From Aeromicrobium endophyticum (GTDB taxonomy: Bacteria > Actinomycetota > Actinomycetes > Propionibacteriales > Nocardioidaceae), in assembly GCF_003586285.1 (NCBI RefSeq), contig NZ_QUBR01000001.1:496001-560000 (forward strand): a DNA stretch of 64,000 nucleotides. The letters run 5' to 3'. A program made the translations under genes and the position numbers. The first letter of the stretch is position 1; every line of letters starts with the position of its first letter. Under the pieces are notes generated by a model. It was not told where the DNA came from. It did not search any database and worked only from the letters and a program-made list of their open reading frames with translations. Shown here in pieces: positions 53,984-64,000 of the stretch.

Positions 53984-54819
53984 GAGGGTCTCCCTAGGGT
54001 GAGGCCGATGTTGTCGAGGAGTCGGGGCCTGCCGACCCGTGCGGCGACGAGCAGGCGCGCGTCGGCTCCGGGCACGGCCGGCCCGAGCTCGGGATCGGTC
54101 AGGACGAGGTAGTCGAGGTCGACGTCGGCCGGATCGATCACGGCGTGCGCCGCCGCCAGCACGGCGTCCGGCCCACCCGCGGCTGCGGCGACGCCGGCTC
54201 GCAGCGCGGCCGAGATCGCGGCGGCCGTCGCCCGCTCGTCGGCGCTCAGGTAGCGGTTGCGCGAGCTCATCGCCAGGCCGTCGGCCTCGCGGACCGTGGG
54301 GCACCCGACGACGTCCACGCCGAGGGCGAGCTCGCGCGCCATCTGACGGATGAGCGTCAGCTGCTGGAAGTCCTTCTCGCCGAACACCGCGACGTCGGGA
54401 CGCACGAGCCCGAACAGCTTGGCGACGACGGTGAGGACGCCGCGGAAGTGCGTGGGACGGGACGCCCCCTCGAGGATCGCACCGAGCGGACCGGGGTCGA
54501 CCGTCACGGTGTCGACCAGGCCCGACGGGTACATCACGGGGACGGTCGGGGCGAAGACGACGTCGACGCCGGCCTCGGCACAGCGCTCGAGGTCGGTGTC
54601 GAACGTGCGCGGGTAGTCGTCGTAGTCCTCGCCGGGCGCGAACTGCGTCGGGTTGACGAAGATCGAGGCGACGAGCGTCTCGCCCAAGGGCCTGGCGTGC
54701 TTGAGCAGCTGCACGTGGCCGTCGTGGAGGGCGCCCATGGTGGGCACGAACGAGACCGACGACGCGCCGCGGGCCGCGACGAGCTCGGCGCGCGTGCGCG
54801 CGACGATCGGGCCGGCCAT
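53980..54819 (-). CDS. panC: Pantothenate synthetase
   Basis: A 279-residue ATP-dependent ligase joining pantoate and beta-alanine. [18 protein letters not shown] carries the HxGH motif, [19 protein letters not shown] the pantoate site, [16 protein letters not shown] the ATP site, and [14 protein letters not shown] the KMSKS-like loop. It starts 2 nt after the DUF2520 gene's stop. The operon contains no panB or classical panE. Confidence 0.95.
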   Translation of the reverse strand: MAGPIVARTRAELVAARGASSVSFVPTMGALHDGHVQLLKHARPLGETLVASIFVNPTQFAPGEDYDDYPRTFDTDLERCAEAGVDVVFAPTVPVMYPSGLVDTVTVDPGPLGAILEGASRPTHFRGVLTVVAKLFGLVRPDVAVFGEKDFQQLTLIRQMARELALGVDVVGCPTVREADGLAMSSRNRYLSADERATAAAISAALRAGVAAAAGGPDAVLAAAHAVIDPADVDLDYLVLTDPELGPAVPGADARLLVAARVGRPRLLDNIGLTLGRPS

Positions 54820-54821
54820 GC

Positions 54822-55724
54822 TCAGAACCCGGCGGCGATGTGCGCCATGGTGTCCCAGTCGGCCTCGTCGAGCACCTGGCGGATGGTGCCGGCGGTGACG
54901 TGGTCGAGGCGGTCGTCGACCTCTGCACGGCGGGCCGTGGCGCGCGCGAGCTCGAGGTAGGCGTCGACCGTGGCGTCGTCGACGTCGGCCGCGGCGAGCG
55001 CGTCGACGTGGGCGCGGATCGTCGTGACGTCGCCGCGGACGACGGGACCCGTGAGCGCGGCGTCGCCGTAGGCGAGGACGTTGTCGAGTGCCGCCGTGAG
55101 CAGGGGCCGGAGCACGGCTGCGGGGTCGTCGGCGCCTGCCGCGCGCAGCAGGTCCATCGACTGCGCGACCAGCGTGACCAGGTGGTTGGCGCCGTGGGCC
55201 AGGGCCGCGTGGTAGAGCGCGCGGTCGGCCTCGGCGACCCACATCGGCACGCCGCCCAGCGCCGCCACGAGCTCTTCGGCGAGCGGCCTGTCGGCGTCGG
55301 CGGCCGTCAGGCCGAAGACCGGCGGACGGTCGAAGTCGACGGCCGTGCCGGTGAAGGTCATGGCGGGGTGGAACGCGATCGGACGAGCGCCGAGACGCGT
55401 CAGCGAGGCGAGGGCGTCGAGCCCGTGACGACCGCTGGTGTGCAGGACGTACTGGCCGGGGCGCACGGCCCCCGAGGCGGCGAGCTGCTCGGCGACGGCG
55501 ATGAGGCTGTCGTCGGGCACCGCGAGCACGAGCACGTCGGCGGCGGACGCCACCTGCTCGGGCGCGAGCACCGCAACGCCTGGCAGCAGCGTGTCGGCGC
55601 GCAGGCGGGACGCCTCGGACCGTCCGCTGACGCCGACGATCGGGTAGCCCGCCGAGCGCAGACGAGCGGCGAGGACGGAACCGACCTTGCCGGCTCCGAC
55701 GACGCCGATGGAGAGACGCTTCAT
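54822..55724 (-). CDS. Rossmann-fold DUF2520 protein
   Basis: A 300-residue protein. N-terminal Rossmann motif [21 protein letters not shown], then [15 protein letters not shown] and [13 protein letters not shown]; the C-terminal DUF2520 helical domain contains [20 protein letters not shown]. It corresponds by position to mycobacterial Rv3603c upstream of panC. Fold and context resemble ketopantoate reductases (PanE), so it is a candidate for that missing step, but this is inference. First gene of the pan operon. Confidence 0.8.
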   Translation of the reverse strand: MKRLSIGVVGAGKVGSVLAARLRSAGYPIVGVSGRSEASRLRADTLLPGVAVLAPEQVASAADVLVLAVPDDSLIAVAEQLAASGAVRPGQYVLHTSGRHGLDALASLTRLGARPIAFHPAMTFTGTAVDFDRPPVFGLTAADADRPLAEELVAALGGVPMWVAEADRALYHAALAHGANHLVTLVAQSMDLLRAAGADDPAAVLRPLLTAALDNVLAYGDAALTGPVVRGDVTTIRAHVDALAAADVDDATVDAYLELARATARRAEVDDRLDHVTAGTIRQVLDEADWDTMAHIAAGF

Positions 55725-55856
55725 GGTGGTTGCCCACTTTCGTGTCACAGCGTTCCAGTCCCTGACGGGTACCAGACAAATTGACCTCTTCAGCATATCC
55801 CCGACTCGTCGGATGCCCAGGGGGCCGGCCTGTGCGGTGGGTCACAGACGGAGACG

Positions 55857-57326
55857 TCAGCGCGGGATGGACGCCGAGGCCGTGCCGGTGCGGTCGCCGT
55901 CGTGCAGCGTGACGGTCAGCGTGCGCGGGGCCCGGCGTGCGGCGCCGCGCAGCGTGACGGTCCAGCCCGAGCGGACGTAGCGCCGCTGCGCGCCCTGCCG
56001 CGAGTTGACGACGTGCGGCTCGGCCCCGGGGGTGACGTCGACGAGGTCGCCGTCGGTCTTGACCGTCAGTGACGGATCGGCGAGCTCGACGTTCGGGAAC
56101 CACGCCGCGACGTCGAGCACCAGGTCGCCACCCTGCGCCCGCACCGATCGCACGAGGGCGCGCGCGGCCGTCTGCTCGTCGGTCAGGACGTACGCGGCGG
56201 GGTCGACGGCGTCGACGCCCCACCCGGGCAGGTAGACCGTGGTGCCGGCCGGCTCGCTGCCGGACGGGTGCATCTCGGGCTGCATCCCCTCGGCCCGCAC
56301 GAAGCGCCACACGGCGTCGCGGTCGCCCGCGGCGAGCAGGGTGTGCAGCACGCGGTACTGCGCGGGCACCTCGGAGACGTAGCGGTCGGCCGGGGCCGCG
56401 CGGACGATCGTGGGCACCCGCTCGACCAGGGCGTCGAGGTAGTCGTCGTCGGCGCGCTCGAGCTTGAGCAGCGAGTTGGGGATGTTGTAGCGCAGGTACT
56501 GCAGGATGCGCTCGTCGCGCGCGACGGGCAGCGGCTCGAGGATCTCGAGCACGGCGTCCATCGCGTCGTGGCGGGCGTGGACGGCCGCGGCGGTGACGTG
56601 CCCCTGCGAGATCGAGGTCTCCATGCGTCGCCAGGTGTAGGCCGGGACGCCCGTGATGTCGAGCGACCTGGCCTTCAGGAACGCCTCGGCCGCGACGCGC
56701 TGGTCGCCGGCCAGCAGCACGGTCGGGTAGACGAAGCCGTGCTCGTCCCAGAACGCCCGGCGGAAGATCTTGCCGCCGGGGATCGCGCTGACCAGCACGT
56801 CGGGACGCTCGGCGAGCGTGACCGCCTCGGCCGGACGCGCGTGCACGGCGCGGATCCACGGCGCGGGCGGACGCACGACGTCACCCTCGCGGCGCTGGTA
56901 GGGCATCACCGCGACGTCGGACCCGCTGCGGCGCAGGCCGTCCATCGCGACCTGGATGCCCGTGCGGGTGACGGTGTCGTCGGAGTCGACGTAGGTGAGG
57001 TACTCGCCGGTGGCGGCCTCGGTGCCCGTGCGCCGGGCGACGCCCACGCCACCGTTGGGCTGGCTCAGCACCGTCACCTCGGGGTGCCGCTCAGCGAAGG
57101 CGCGCACCACCGCGAGGCTGTCGTCGGTCGAGCCGTCGTCGACCACGACGATCTCGATGTTGCGGTACTGCTGGTCGAGCACCGACTGCAGCGACTCCTC
57201 GATAAGGTCGGCGGCGTTGTACACCGGGACGACGACGCTGAGCAGCGGGCTGTCGCGGTTGCGCCAACGGCGACGGGCCGCACCGAGCGCTCGTCGCGCC
57301 GTCGATCGCCGCCCCGTGTCCGTCAC
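55857..57326 (-). CDS. Family 2 glycosyltransferase
   Basis: A 489-residue GT-A enzyme. [34 protein letters not shown] and [11 protein letters not shown] give the nucleotide-sugar and metal (DSD) sites. A large C-terminal region (about 230-489) without recognisable domain ends in beta-rich sequence. Similar proteins in actinobacteria attach sugars to cell-wall glycopolymers. GTG start is set by TATGCT 6 nt upstream. Divergent from the MidA-GT-pyruvyltransferase-nuoD operon, whose GT genes may serve the same polymer. Confidence 0.85.
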   Translation of the reverse strand: MTDTGRRSTARRALGAARRRWRNRDSPLLSVVVPVYNAADLIEESLQSVLDQQYRNIEIVVVDDGSTDDSLAVVRAFAERHPEVTVLSQPNGGVGVARRTGTEAATGEYLTYVDSDDTVTRTGIQVAMDGLRRSGSDVAVMPYQRREGDVVRPPAPWIRAVHARPAEAVTLAERPDVLVSAIPGGKIFRRAFWDEHGFVYPTVLLAGDQRVAAEAFLKARSLDITGVPAYTWRRMETSISQGHVTAAAVHARHDAMDAVLEILEPLPVARDERILQYLRYNIPNSLLKLERADDDYLDALVERVPTIVRAAPADRYVSEVPAQYRVLHTLLAAGDRDAVWRFVRAEGMQPEMHPSGSEPAGTTVYLPGWGVDAVDPAAYVLTDEQTAARALVRSVRAQGGDLVLDVAAWFPNVELADPSLTVKTDGDLVDVTPGAEPHVVNSRQGAQRRYVRSGWTVTLRGAARRAPRTLTVTLHDGDRTGTASASIPR

Positions 57327-57332
57327 GCGCCG

Positions 57333-57338
57333 AGCATA
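57333..57338 (-). promoter_or_regulatory. Leaderless -10 box for GT2 gene
   Basis: TATGCT on the minus strand, 6 nt before GTG 57326. Confidence 0.55.
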
Positions 57339-57372
57339 ACGAGAGGGCCGGTCCGCCTCGGGGGACGTGCCC

Positions 57373-57378
57373 TAGATT
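57373..57378 (+). promoter_or_regulatory. Leaderless -10 box for MidA operon
   Basis: TAGATT, 6 nt before GTG 57385, 35 bp from the divergent GT2 box. Confidence 0.55.
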
Positions 57379-57384
57379 GGGCGC

Positions 57385-58302
57385 GTGGCGGCACGCGTGG
57401 TCTCGTGGCAGGCGGCGTGGGACGCCGCGCTCTACGCCGACGACGGCTTCTTCCGCACCGTCCGGCCCGCCGACCACTTCCGCACCAGCGCCCACGTCGG
57501 GACGTTCGCGCGCGCCGTGGCCGAGCTGGCGAGACGCACGGGGGCCGCGACGGTCGTCGACCTCGGTGCCGGCGGCGGCGAGCTGCTCACGGCGCTGCAC
57601 GCGCTGCTGCCCGACGTCGAGCTCGTGGGGGTCGAGGTGGCCGCGCGTCCCGGCGCCCTGCCCGACGAGGTCGCATGGACTCCTGCGCTGCCCGACCGCA
57701 TCGACGGCCTGCTGATCGCCAACGAGTGGCTCGACAACGTCCCGTGCCCCGTCGTCGAGCGCGATGACGACGGGGTCGACCGCGTGGTGCTGGTCGACCC
57801 TGCCACGGGCGACGAGACGCTCGGCGACGTCCACGACTCGCCGTGGATGCGTCGGTGGTGGCCGTTGGCGGCCCCCGGCGAGCGGGCCGAGGACGGCACG
57901 CCCCGCGACGCGGCGTGGGCCGATGCCGTCGCCCGGGTCGACGGCGTCGCGGTCGCGATCGACTACGGGCACGTGCTGGCCGACCGTCCTCCCTTCGGCA
58001 CCCTGCGCTCGTACGCCGACGGCCGCGAGGTCGACGTGCGCCTCGACGGCAGCCGCGACGTCACGGCGGACGTGGCGGTCGACGCCGTGGCCGCGGCGGT
58101 CGACGGACGCCTCGTGCGCCAGCGCGACGCCCTGGCCGAGCTGGGGGTCGACGGACGTCGCCCGCCCCTCGACCTGGCCAGCACCGACCCGGCCGGCTAC
58201 GTCCGGGCGCTCTCCGCCGCGGGCGAGGCGGCCGAGCTGACCTCGCGGGGCGGCCTGGGCGACTTCTGGTGGATCGTCACCGATCGGCGGGACGCGGCAT
58301 GA
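57385..58302 (+). CDS. MidA/NDUFAF7-like SAM methyltransferase
   Basis: A 305-residue class I methyltransferase. The SAM loop is VVDLGAGGGELLTALHAL (near 53), followed by GVEVAARPG and LIANEWLDNVP, matching COG1565 (MidA). The mitochondrial relative NDUFAF7 methylates an arginine of complex I subunit NDUFS2, the homologue of NuoD. Here a NuoD-like gene is three genes downstream in the same overlapping operon, which supports the same enzyme-substrate relation. Confidence 0.82.
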   Translation: MAARVVSWQAAWDAALYADDGFFRTVRPADHFRTSAHVGTFARAVAELARRTGAATVVDLGAGGGELLTALHALLPDVELVGVEVAARPGALPDEVAWTPALPDRIDGLLIANEWLDNVPCPVVERDDDGVDRVVLVDPATGDETLGDVHDSPWMRRWWPLAAPGERAEDGTPRDAAWADAVARVDGVAVAIDYGHVLADRPPFGTLRSYADGREVDVRLDGSRDVTADVAVDAVAAAVDGRLVRQRDALAELGVDGRRPPLDLASTDPAGYVRALSAAGEAAELTSRGGLGDFWWIVTDRRDAA

Positions 58303-60077
58303 CGGCGATGCCCGAGGGTGCCTACGTCTCGGTGATCGGAGGCATCCGCCCCGGCGCCGGCGGGCAGACCCGCGTCCTGCTGCTGAGGCACCGGTTGTTC
58401 GCGCAGCACCTGGGCATCGACGTGCCGATCCTGACGTTCAACCCACGCTCCGACTACGACCGCGTCCGGCAGTCGCTGCACGACGACGGCCTGCTGCTGC
58501 CCGGCAGCCGGGTGCTCAACATGCACGAGGACCTGCGCACGCGCGACCTCTCGGGCGTCGCCGGCACGCCCGCGACGCCTCGTCCCGCTGCCAACCAGAC
58601 GGCCGACAAGCCCGACCGCGACGGACGTCCGTGGCGGCGCACCATGACGCCGGACGACGGCGGCGAGGCGTGGCTCGAGTACGTCAGGGTCGACGGCTCG
58701 CCGTACGCACGCACCCCCGTCGACGGCGGCAGCGGCGCCGTCGAGGTGCTGCTGCCCGACGGCTCGGCCGCCGGCACCTGGCCGACGCTCGGCGGGATGT
58801 GGTGCTGGTGGACGCAGCTCGTGACGCCGTCGACGGGCCACGTGTTCGTGCTGAGCGACAGCCGGTTCGTCGCCCAGCAGCTCACCGCGATCGACGACGA
58901 CCGCTTCTTCGTGCTGCACCAGATGCACAACCCCCACACCGTCGGCCGCCGCCACTGGACGTCCGAGATCAGCGCGACGTACGCCGAGTCGATGGAGCAC
59001 CTCGGCCGGCTCGACGCCCTCAGCACCCTGACCGTGCGCCAGCGCGACGACGTGGCCCGCCGCTACGGCGACACCGACCACCTCGTCGTGATCCCCAATC
59101 CCGTCGAGCTGCCGCCCGTGCCCGAGCCCCGTCCCGCGCGGCCGGCCGGACGCATCGTGGTGATCGCGCGGCTGCACAGCCAGAAGCGCCTCGACCTCGC
59201 GGTCGACGCCTTCGCCGTCCTCGCACGGACGCATCCCCAGGCACGCCTCGACGTCTACGGCAGCGGTCCCGAGCGCGAGGCCCTCGAGCAGCAGGTCGCC
59301 GGCCACGGGCTCGACGACCGGGTCACGTTCCACGGTCACGTCGCCCGGGCCGCCGACGAGCTGTGGGCCGCCGACGTCGCCTGGCTCACCAGCGCGTTCG
59401 AGGGCTACTCGCTGTTCCTGCTCGAGGCTCGCGCGCGCGAGTGCCCCGTCGTGTCGTTCGACGTGCCCTACGGCCCCCGCGAGCAGATCACCGACGGCGT
59501 CGACGGGGTGCTCGTGCCGTACGGCGACGTGCAGGCGCTCGCCGCCGCCACCGCGGGCCTGCTCGACGACCCGGCCCGCCTCGACGCGATGCGGGCACCG
59601 GCACGCGCTGGCGCCGCGGCCCACGGGCACGAGCGCTTCCTCGACGACTGGGCCGACGTCGTCCGTGGCGCGATCGAGCGCAAGCCGCACCGCACCCGCA
59701 TCGACGACGTCGTGCTGCACGACGTCCGGCTCGGGCTCCCGTCGCGCCGCGACGGGCTCACGCTGTACGCCCGGCTGGACGTCACCGGCCGTCTCGACCC
59801 CGCCTCGACGCACCTGTGCTGGCAGGCCTGGACCGACCAGATGGCCGATCCCCTCGAGCTGCCGGCCGATGTCACGCAGCGCGGCGACACCTGGACGATC
59901 ACGGGGCAGGCCGACGCCGCCGCACTCGCGACCCTCACGACCCAGGACCGTCCGGTCACGCTGCGGCTGCTGCTGGTGAGCCGCAACTCCGCCTGGCGGC
60001 ACGAGCTGTTCAGCGGCAGCCTGAGCCCCGACGGCCCGCTCAAGCGCCTCCTCCGACGTGGAAGACTGAGGGCATGA
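58299..60077 (+). CDS. Family 4 glycosyltransferase (TagE-like)
   Basis: A 592-residue GT-B enzyme. The N-terminal half has [20 protein letters not shown] and [17 protein letters not shown]; the donor domain holds [33 protein letters not shown] and [20 protein letters not shown] with [14 protein letters not shown] (E-x7-E type). It resembles TagE-like glucosyltransferases that decorate teichoic-acid-type polymers. A beta-rich C-terminal domain (about 460-580) is additional. ATG overlaps the MidA gene's TGA. Confidence 0.83.
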   Translation: MTAMPEGAYVSVIGGIRPGAGGQTRVLLLRHRLFAQHLGIDVPILTFNPRSDYDRVRQSLHDDGLLLPGSRVLNMHEDLRTRDLSGVAGTPATPRPAANQTADKPDRDGRPWRRTMTPDDGGEAWLEYVRVDGSPYARTPVDGGSGAVEVLLPDGSAAGTWPTLGGMWCWWTQLVTPSTGHVFVLSDSRFVAQQLTAIDDDRFFVLHQMHNPHTVGRRHWTSEISATYAESMEHLGRLDALSTLTVRQRDDVARRYGDTDHLVVIPNPVELPPVPEPRPARPAGRIVVIARLHSQKRLDLAVDAFAVLARTHPQARLDVYGSGPEREALEQQVAGHGLDDRVTFHGHVARAADELWAADVAWLTSAFEGYSLFLLEARARECPVVSFDVPYGPREQITDGVDGVLVPYGDVQALAAATAGLLDDPARLDAMRAPARAGAAAHGHERFLDDWADVVRGAIERKPHRTRIDDVVLHDVRLGLPSRRDGLTLYARLDVTGRLDPASTHLCWQAWTDQMADPLELPADVTQRGDTWTITGQADAAALATLTTQDRPVTLRLLLVSRNSAWRHELFSGSLSPDGPLKRLLRRGRLRA

Positions 60078-61537
60078 CGCGTCTGCTGATCCGTTCCGGC
60101 AAGGACCCGTTCACCCCCGTCGTCGCCGAGTCGACGCTGACGCAGGACGTCTTCAACAGCAACAGCGGCAACTACCTCTTCCAGCACTCGATGTGGAAGA
60201 CGCTGTCGGTCGACGGCGCCGAGCTCGTCACCAACTCGACGCTGTCGGAGCGCGTGCCCCCCGAGCCGGGCGACGCCGCGCGCATCAACGACGAGTTCGA
60301 CCACTTCGTCATCCCCATGGCCAATGCGTTCCGCCGCGAGTTCGAGCCGCGCCTGGCGCGCCTGGCCGAGCTGCTCGAGGGCGTCACGATCCCCGTCACG
60401 GTCACCGGCATCGGCGCGCAGGCGCCCCACGGCCACGGCATCGAGGCGCTCGAGCCCGTCAACGACACCGTCAAGAAGTTCGTCGGCCTGGTGCTCGACC
60501 GCTCGGCGTCCATCGGCGTGCGCGGCGAGTTCACGCGGTCGTACCTGCTGAGCCTCGGCTTCCCCGACGACGCGATCGACGTCATCGGGTGCCCGTCGCT
60601 GTTCCTGCACGGCCGCGACTTCCGGGTCGACAAGCGCGTCGACGCCCTCACGTCCGACAGCCCCCTCGCGCTCAACCTGACGCCCGAGGTGCCGGGCATC
60701 GGCGCCTTCGCGACGACGCAGGCCGAGCGCCACCCGAACCTGACCTACATCGGGCAGGACGCCCACGACCTGCGCATGCTGCTGTGGGGCGTCCCGTTCC
60801 CGCACGTCCACGACCCGCTCGTGCCGGTGCACCTCGAGCACCCGCTCTACCAGCAGGACCGCATCCGGCTGTTCCTCGACACGTGGCCCTGGTACGACTT
60901 CATGGCGACGCAGCACTTCGCCTACGGCACCCGGTTCCACGGCAACGTCGCGGCGCTGCTGGGTGGCACGCCGGCCCACCTGCTGGCCCACGACTCGCGC
61001 ACCCTCGAGCTCGCCGAGTACCACCGCATGCCGTTCACGACGATGCCGTCGTTCGAGGCCGACCTCAGCGCGGCCGAGCTGTACGAGGCCACCGACATGG
61101 CCGAGTTCAACGCCGAGCTGCCCCGCGGGTTCGACCGGTTCACGGCCTTCCTCGACCGCAACGGGCTCGAGCACATCCACACCGATGGCAACGGCACCGG
61201 CACGTTCGACGCCGACCTCGCCGCCGCCACGTTCCCGCCGCCCGTGCAGCCGCTGATCGCCGGCGACGGCCACGAGATCGCGTCGCGCCTGCAGTGGTTG
61301 CGCGACGGCATGGTGCTCGACATCACCCGCCACCCCCAGGCCTACCAGCAGCCGTGGGAGCACCCGACGTGGAGCGGAGCCGGCAGCCGGCACGCCCGCC
61401 TGCACGCCAAGGTGCAGGCCCAGGCCGGCGAGATCGAGACGCTCTACGCCCGCCTCGAGCTCGTCGAGCGCGGGTCGCCGTACATCGCGATGCGGCGCAT
61501 CGGCCGCTGGTTCAAGCGGATGCTCCGCCGGTCATGA
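60074..61537 (+). CDS. Polysaccharide pyruvyl transferase-like protein
   Basis: A 487-residue protein. [15 protein letters not shown]-like segment ([16 protein letters not shown]), [32 protein letters not shown] and [19 protein letters not shown] match the pyruvyl/polysaccharide transferase fold (CsaB-like), which adds ketal pyruvate to wall polymers. The C-terminal 150 residues are unassigned and end in a basic segment. ATGA overlaps join it to both neighbours. Confidence 0.8.
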   Translation: MTRLLIRSGKDPFTPVVAESTLTQDVFNSNSGNYLFQHSMWKTLSVDGAELVTNSTLSERVPPEPGDAARINDEFDHFVIPMANAFRREFEPRLARLAELLEGVTIPVTVTGIGAQAPHGHGIEALEPVNDTVKKFVGLVLDRSASIGVRGEFTRSYLLSLGFPDDAIDVIGCPSLFLHGRDFRVDKRVDALTSDSPLALNLTPEVPGIGAFATTQAERHPNLTYIGQDAHDLRMLLWGVPFPHVHDPLVPVHLEHPLYQQDRIRLFLDTWPWYDFMATQHFAYGTRFHGNVAALLGGTPAHLLAHDSRTLELAEYHRMPFTTMPSFEADLSAAELYEATDMAEFNAELPRGFDRFTAFLDRNGLEHIHTDGNGTGTFDADLAAATFPPPVQPLIAGDGHEIASRLQWLRDGMVLDITRHPQAYQQPWEHPTWSGAGSRHARLHAKVQAQAGEIETLYARLELVERGSPYIAMRRIGRWFKRMLRRS

Positions 61538-62694
61538 CCGAGGTCACCGCGAGCATCGGTGGCGGCGGCGGTCCGGGGTCGGGCTTCGACACGACCGACA
61601 TGGTGCTCAACATCGGGCCCCAGCACCCCGCCACCCACGGCGTCCTGCGCCTGCGCCTGACGCTCGACGGCGAGCGCGTCAAGGCCTGCGAGCCGATCGT
61701 CGGCTACATGCACCGCGGCGTCGAGAAGCTCTTCGAGGTGCGCGACTACCGCCAGATCATCGTGCTGGCCAACCGCCACGACTGGCTCAGCGCGTTCTCG
61801 TCCGAGCTGGGCGTCGCGCTGGCCGTCGAGGACATGCTCGGCATGGAGGTGCCCGAACGGGCCACCTGGATCCGTACGCTGCTGGCCGAGCTCAACCGGG
61901 TGCTCAACCACCTGATGTTCCTCGGCTCGTACCCCCTCGAGCTCGGGGCGATCACGCCGATCTTCTACGCCTTCCGCGAGCGCGAGACCATCCAGGAGGT
62001 CATGGAGGAGGTCTCGGGCGGGCGCATGCACTACATGTTCAACCGCGTCGGCGGCCTCAAGGAGGACGTCCCGGCCGGGTGGACCGGACGCACGGCAGCA
62101 GCGATCGCGACCGTCCGCGCACGGCTCGGCGAGCTCGAGGACCTCATCCTCGGCAACGAGATCTTCCGCGCCCGCACCGTCGGCATCGGCGTGCTGTCGC
62201 CCGAGCTGGTGCACGCCTACGGCGTCTCGGGGCCGATCGCGCGGGCGTCGGGCCTCGACATGGACCTGCGCCGCGACGAGCCCTACCTGGCCTACGGCGA
62301 CCTGCAGGACGTCCTGCGCGTGCCGGTGCGCACCGAGGGCGACTGCCACGCGCGGTTCGCGGTGCTGCTCGAGCAGACCAAGGTGTCGCTCGACCTGGCC
62401 GACGCCTGCCTGGCGCGGCTCGCCGAGCTCGAGCCGGGGCCCGTCAACGTCCGGCTGCCCAAGATCCTGAAGGCGCCCGAGGGCTCGACCTACGTCTGGA
62501 CCGAGAACCCGCTGGGCCTCAACGGCTACTACCTGGTGTCGCGCGGCGAGAAGACGCCGTGGCGCCTCAAGCTGCGCACCGCGTCGTTCAACAACGTCGC
62601 CGTGCTGCCCGAGATCGTGTCGGGCACGGTCGTCGCCGATCTCGTCGCGATCCTCGGCTCGATGTTCTTCGTCGTCGGCGACATCGACAAGTAG
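61534..62694 (+). CDS. nuoD2: NADH-quinone oxidoreductase subunit D-like
   Basis: A 386-residue 49-kDa-subunit homologue. [20 protein letters not shown] is the near-invariant N-terminal quinone-site region with its conserved His; [28 protein letters not shown]-like [15 protein letters not shown] and the final [10 protein letters not shown] (with the Asp of DxD) follow. It stands alone, without other nuo genes, and shares an operon with a MidA-type methyltransferase. It is probably a second NuoD copy in addition to a full nuo operon elsewhere. Confidence 0.85.
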   Translation: MTEVTASIGGGGGPGSGFDTTDMVLNIGPQHPATHGVLRLRLTLDGERVKACEPIVGYMHRGVEKLFEVRDYRQIIVLANRHDWLSAFSSELGVALAVEDMLGMEVPERATWIRTLLAELNRVLNHLMFLGSYPLELGAITPIFYAFRERETIQEVMEEVSGGRMHYMFNRVGGLKEDVPAGWTGRTAAAIATVRARLGELEDLILGNEIFRARTVGIGVLSPELVHAYGVSGPIARASGLDMDLRRDEPYLAYGDLQDVLRVPVRTEGDCHARFAVLLEQTKVSLDLADACLARLAELEPGPVNVRLPKILKAPEGSTYVWTENPLGLNGYYLVSRGEKTPWRLKLRTASFNNVAVLPEIVSGTVVADLVAILGSMFFVVGDIDK

Positions 62695-62710
62695 CCGCCG
62701 AGCCGCGGGC

Positions 62711-62716
62711 TAGGGT
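62711..62716 (+). promoter_or_regulatory. Leaderless -10 box for DUF885 gene
   Basis: TAGGGT, 6 nt before ATG 62723. Confidence 0.55.
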
Positions 62717-62722
62717 CGAGCC

Positions 62723-64000
62723 ATGGCTGACGAACGCATCCCCACGCCCGTCGACGAGCTGGCCGAGGAGTGGCTCGAGACGATGCTCGAGCTCTCCCCC
62801 GAGCTGCACGTGCAGCTCGGACGGTCCGGACGCGAGTCCGACTACACCGACCTCTCCCCCGACGGCGTCGCCGCCCAGGCCGACGCCGCCCGCGCGATGC
62901 TGGCCCGGGTGCGCGCCGCCCGCCCCGACGACCAGACCGACGTGGTCACGCAGGCCGAGATGGTGCGCACCCTCGAGCTCGAGCTCGAGCAGATCGAGGC
63001 GGGGTTCTGGCAGCGCGACCTCAACGTCATCGCCTCGCCCGCGCAGGGCCTGCGCGACGTCTTCGACCTCATGGAGACGTCGTCGGTCGAGGACTGGGAG
63101 CACGTCGCGCGCCGCCTGCACCACCTGCCCGCCGCGATGAGTGGCTACGTCGACTCGCTGCGCATCGGCATCGCCGCGGGCAACGCGCCCGCGATCCGTC
63201 AGGTGCGCGAGGTCGCCGCGCAGGCCCGCAAGCAGGCCGGCACCGACAGCTTCTTCGCCCAGCTGGCCGCACGAGCCGACGTCCCCGCCTCGCTGCAGGC
63301 CGACCTCGACGACGGCGCACGGGCGTCCTCCGAGGCCTACGGGCGCCTCGTGCGGTTCCTCGAGGACGACCTGGCGCCTCACGCGCCCGAGGCCGACGCG
63401 GTCGGGCGCGAGCACTACGCCCTGGCGTCGCGAGCGTTCGTGGGCGCCGAGATCGACCTCGACGAGACCTACGAGTGGGGCATCGCCGAGCTCGACCGCA
63501 TGGTGGCCGAGCAGGAGCAGATCGCCGACCAGATCCTGCCGGGGGCCGGTGTCGCCGAGGCCATCGCGCACCTCGACGGCGACCCCTCGAGCAAGCTGCA
63601 CGGCACCGACGCGCTGCAGGCGTGGATGCAGCAGACCAGCGACCGCGCGATCGTCGAGCTCGGCCGCACGCACTTCGACATCCCCGAGCCCATGCGCCGG
63701 CTCGAGTGCATGATCGCGCCCACGCAGGAGGGCGGCATCTACTACACCGCGCCCAGCGAGGACTTCGAGCGTGCGGGTCGCATGTGGTGGAGCGTGCCCG
63801 AGGGCATCACCGAGTTTGACACCTGGCGCGAGCTGACGACGGTCTACCACGAGGGCGTCCCCGGCCACCACCTCCAGCTGGGGCTCGCCACGTACAACAG
63901 CGCCCAGCTCAACGGCTGGCGACGACTCAACTGGAACTCCGGACATGGTGAGGGATGGGCGCTCTACGCCGAGCGCCTGATGGCCGACCTCGGCTACCTC
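62723..64000 (+). CDS. DUF885 metallopeptidase-like protein (3' end missing)
   Basis: 426 codons are present and the frame is still open at the window end. The zinc motif TTVYHEGVPGHHLQLGLATY (near 370) is the HExxxGH-type signature of DUF885 proteins, and GHGEGWALYAERLM follows with the third ligand region. These proteins resemble M2/M3-like peptidases and some act as carboxypeptidases; substrate unknown. No signal peptide, so cytosolic. ATG set by the leaderless box. Confidence 0.85.
   Translation, partial: MADERIPTPVDELAEEWLETMLELSPELHVQLGRSGRESDYTDLSPDGVAAQADAARAMLARVRAARPDDQTDVVTQAEMVRTLELELEQIEAGFWQRDLNVIASPAQGLRDVFDLMETSSVEDWEHVARRLHHLPAAMSGYVDSLRIGIAAGNAPAIRQVREVAAQARKQAGTDSFFAQLAARADVPASLQADLDDGARASSEAYGRLVRFLEDDLAPHAPEADAVGREHYALASRAFVGAEIDLDETYEWGIAELDRMVAEQEQIADQILPGAGVAEAIAHLDGDPSSKLHGTDALQAWMQQTSDRAIVELGRTHFDIPEPMRRLECMIAPTQEGGIYYTAPSEDFERAGRMWWSVPEGITEFDTWRELTTVYHEGVPGHHLQLGLATYNSAQLNGWRRLNWNSGHGEGWALYAERLMADLGYL

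Overview
High-GC actinobacterial chromosome segment, core-genome in character, with no prophage, insertion sequence, CRISPR array, rRNA or tRNA seen. Gene order matches the tetrapyrrole / cytochrome c maturation / cell-envelope neighbourhood of Mycobacterium (Rv0500-Rv0534 and Rv3600c-Rv3603c) and Streptomyces (rex-hem-bldN). GC richness, GTG starts and gene content suggest Propionibacteriales (Nocardioidaceae, possibly Aeromicrobium); the genus is a guess.

Region 1 (1-20015): end of menA, a YfcE-like phosphoesterase, a Cds1-like PLP enzyme with DUF4229, an ABC exporter, then a leftward operon hemL - histidine phosphatase - TlpA - CcdA - ResB - CcsB (system II cytochrome c maturation). After a lytic transglycosylase gene comes a leftward tetrapyrrole operon rex-hemA-hemC-cobA/hemD-hemB, preceded by an acyl-CoA ligase and a glutaredoxin gene.

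Region 2 (20068-30808): HAD phosphatase, a BldN-like ECF sigma factor and its likely membrane anti-sigma protein (DUF5667), then plsC-like, galE2-like, a 33-residue ribosomal protein gene (bS22), bldC, acuC, proC, a BASS transporter, a TIM-barrel isomerase and a Ppx/GppA phosphatase.

Region 3 (30904-41678): proteins of unknown function, a small decaying patch (frameshifted GlxA-type regulator, cupin, truncated alpha/beta hydrolase), radA-disA, a secreted protein, mutY, and a TetR/SMR efflux pair with clear operators.

Region 4 (41739-52156): clpC; a fructose PTS locus (fruR-fruK-fruA-ptsH leftward, ptsI rightward) sharing one control region with four 10-bp-phased repeats and flanked at both 3' ends by related inverted-repeat elements; lysS with a tandemly duplicated 3' end.

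Region 5 (52207-64000): DUF3060 protein, pantothenate operon (DUF2520 - panC - panD - coaX), a glycosyltransferase, an overlapping operon MidA-type methyltransferase - glycosyltransferase - pyruvyl transferase-like - NuoD-like subunit, and a DUF885 metallopeptidase-like gene cut by the window end.

Two themes cut across the genes. First, about eighteen genes have a TANNNT -10 box 5-8 nt before the start codon, so they are probably transcribed without a leader. Second, small hairpin-rich non-coding elements sit exactly at gene 3' ends; two copies of one family differ by compensatory base changes. A BldN-type promoter (CGTAACCT-N15-CGTTG) precedes both the anti-sigma gene and the distant lytic transglycosylase gene, suggesting a sigma-controlled cell-wall circuit.
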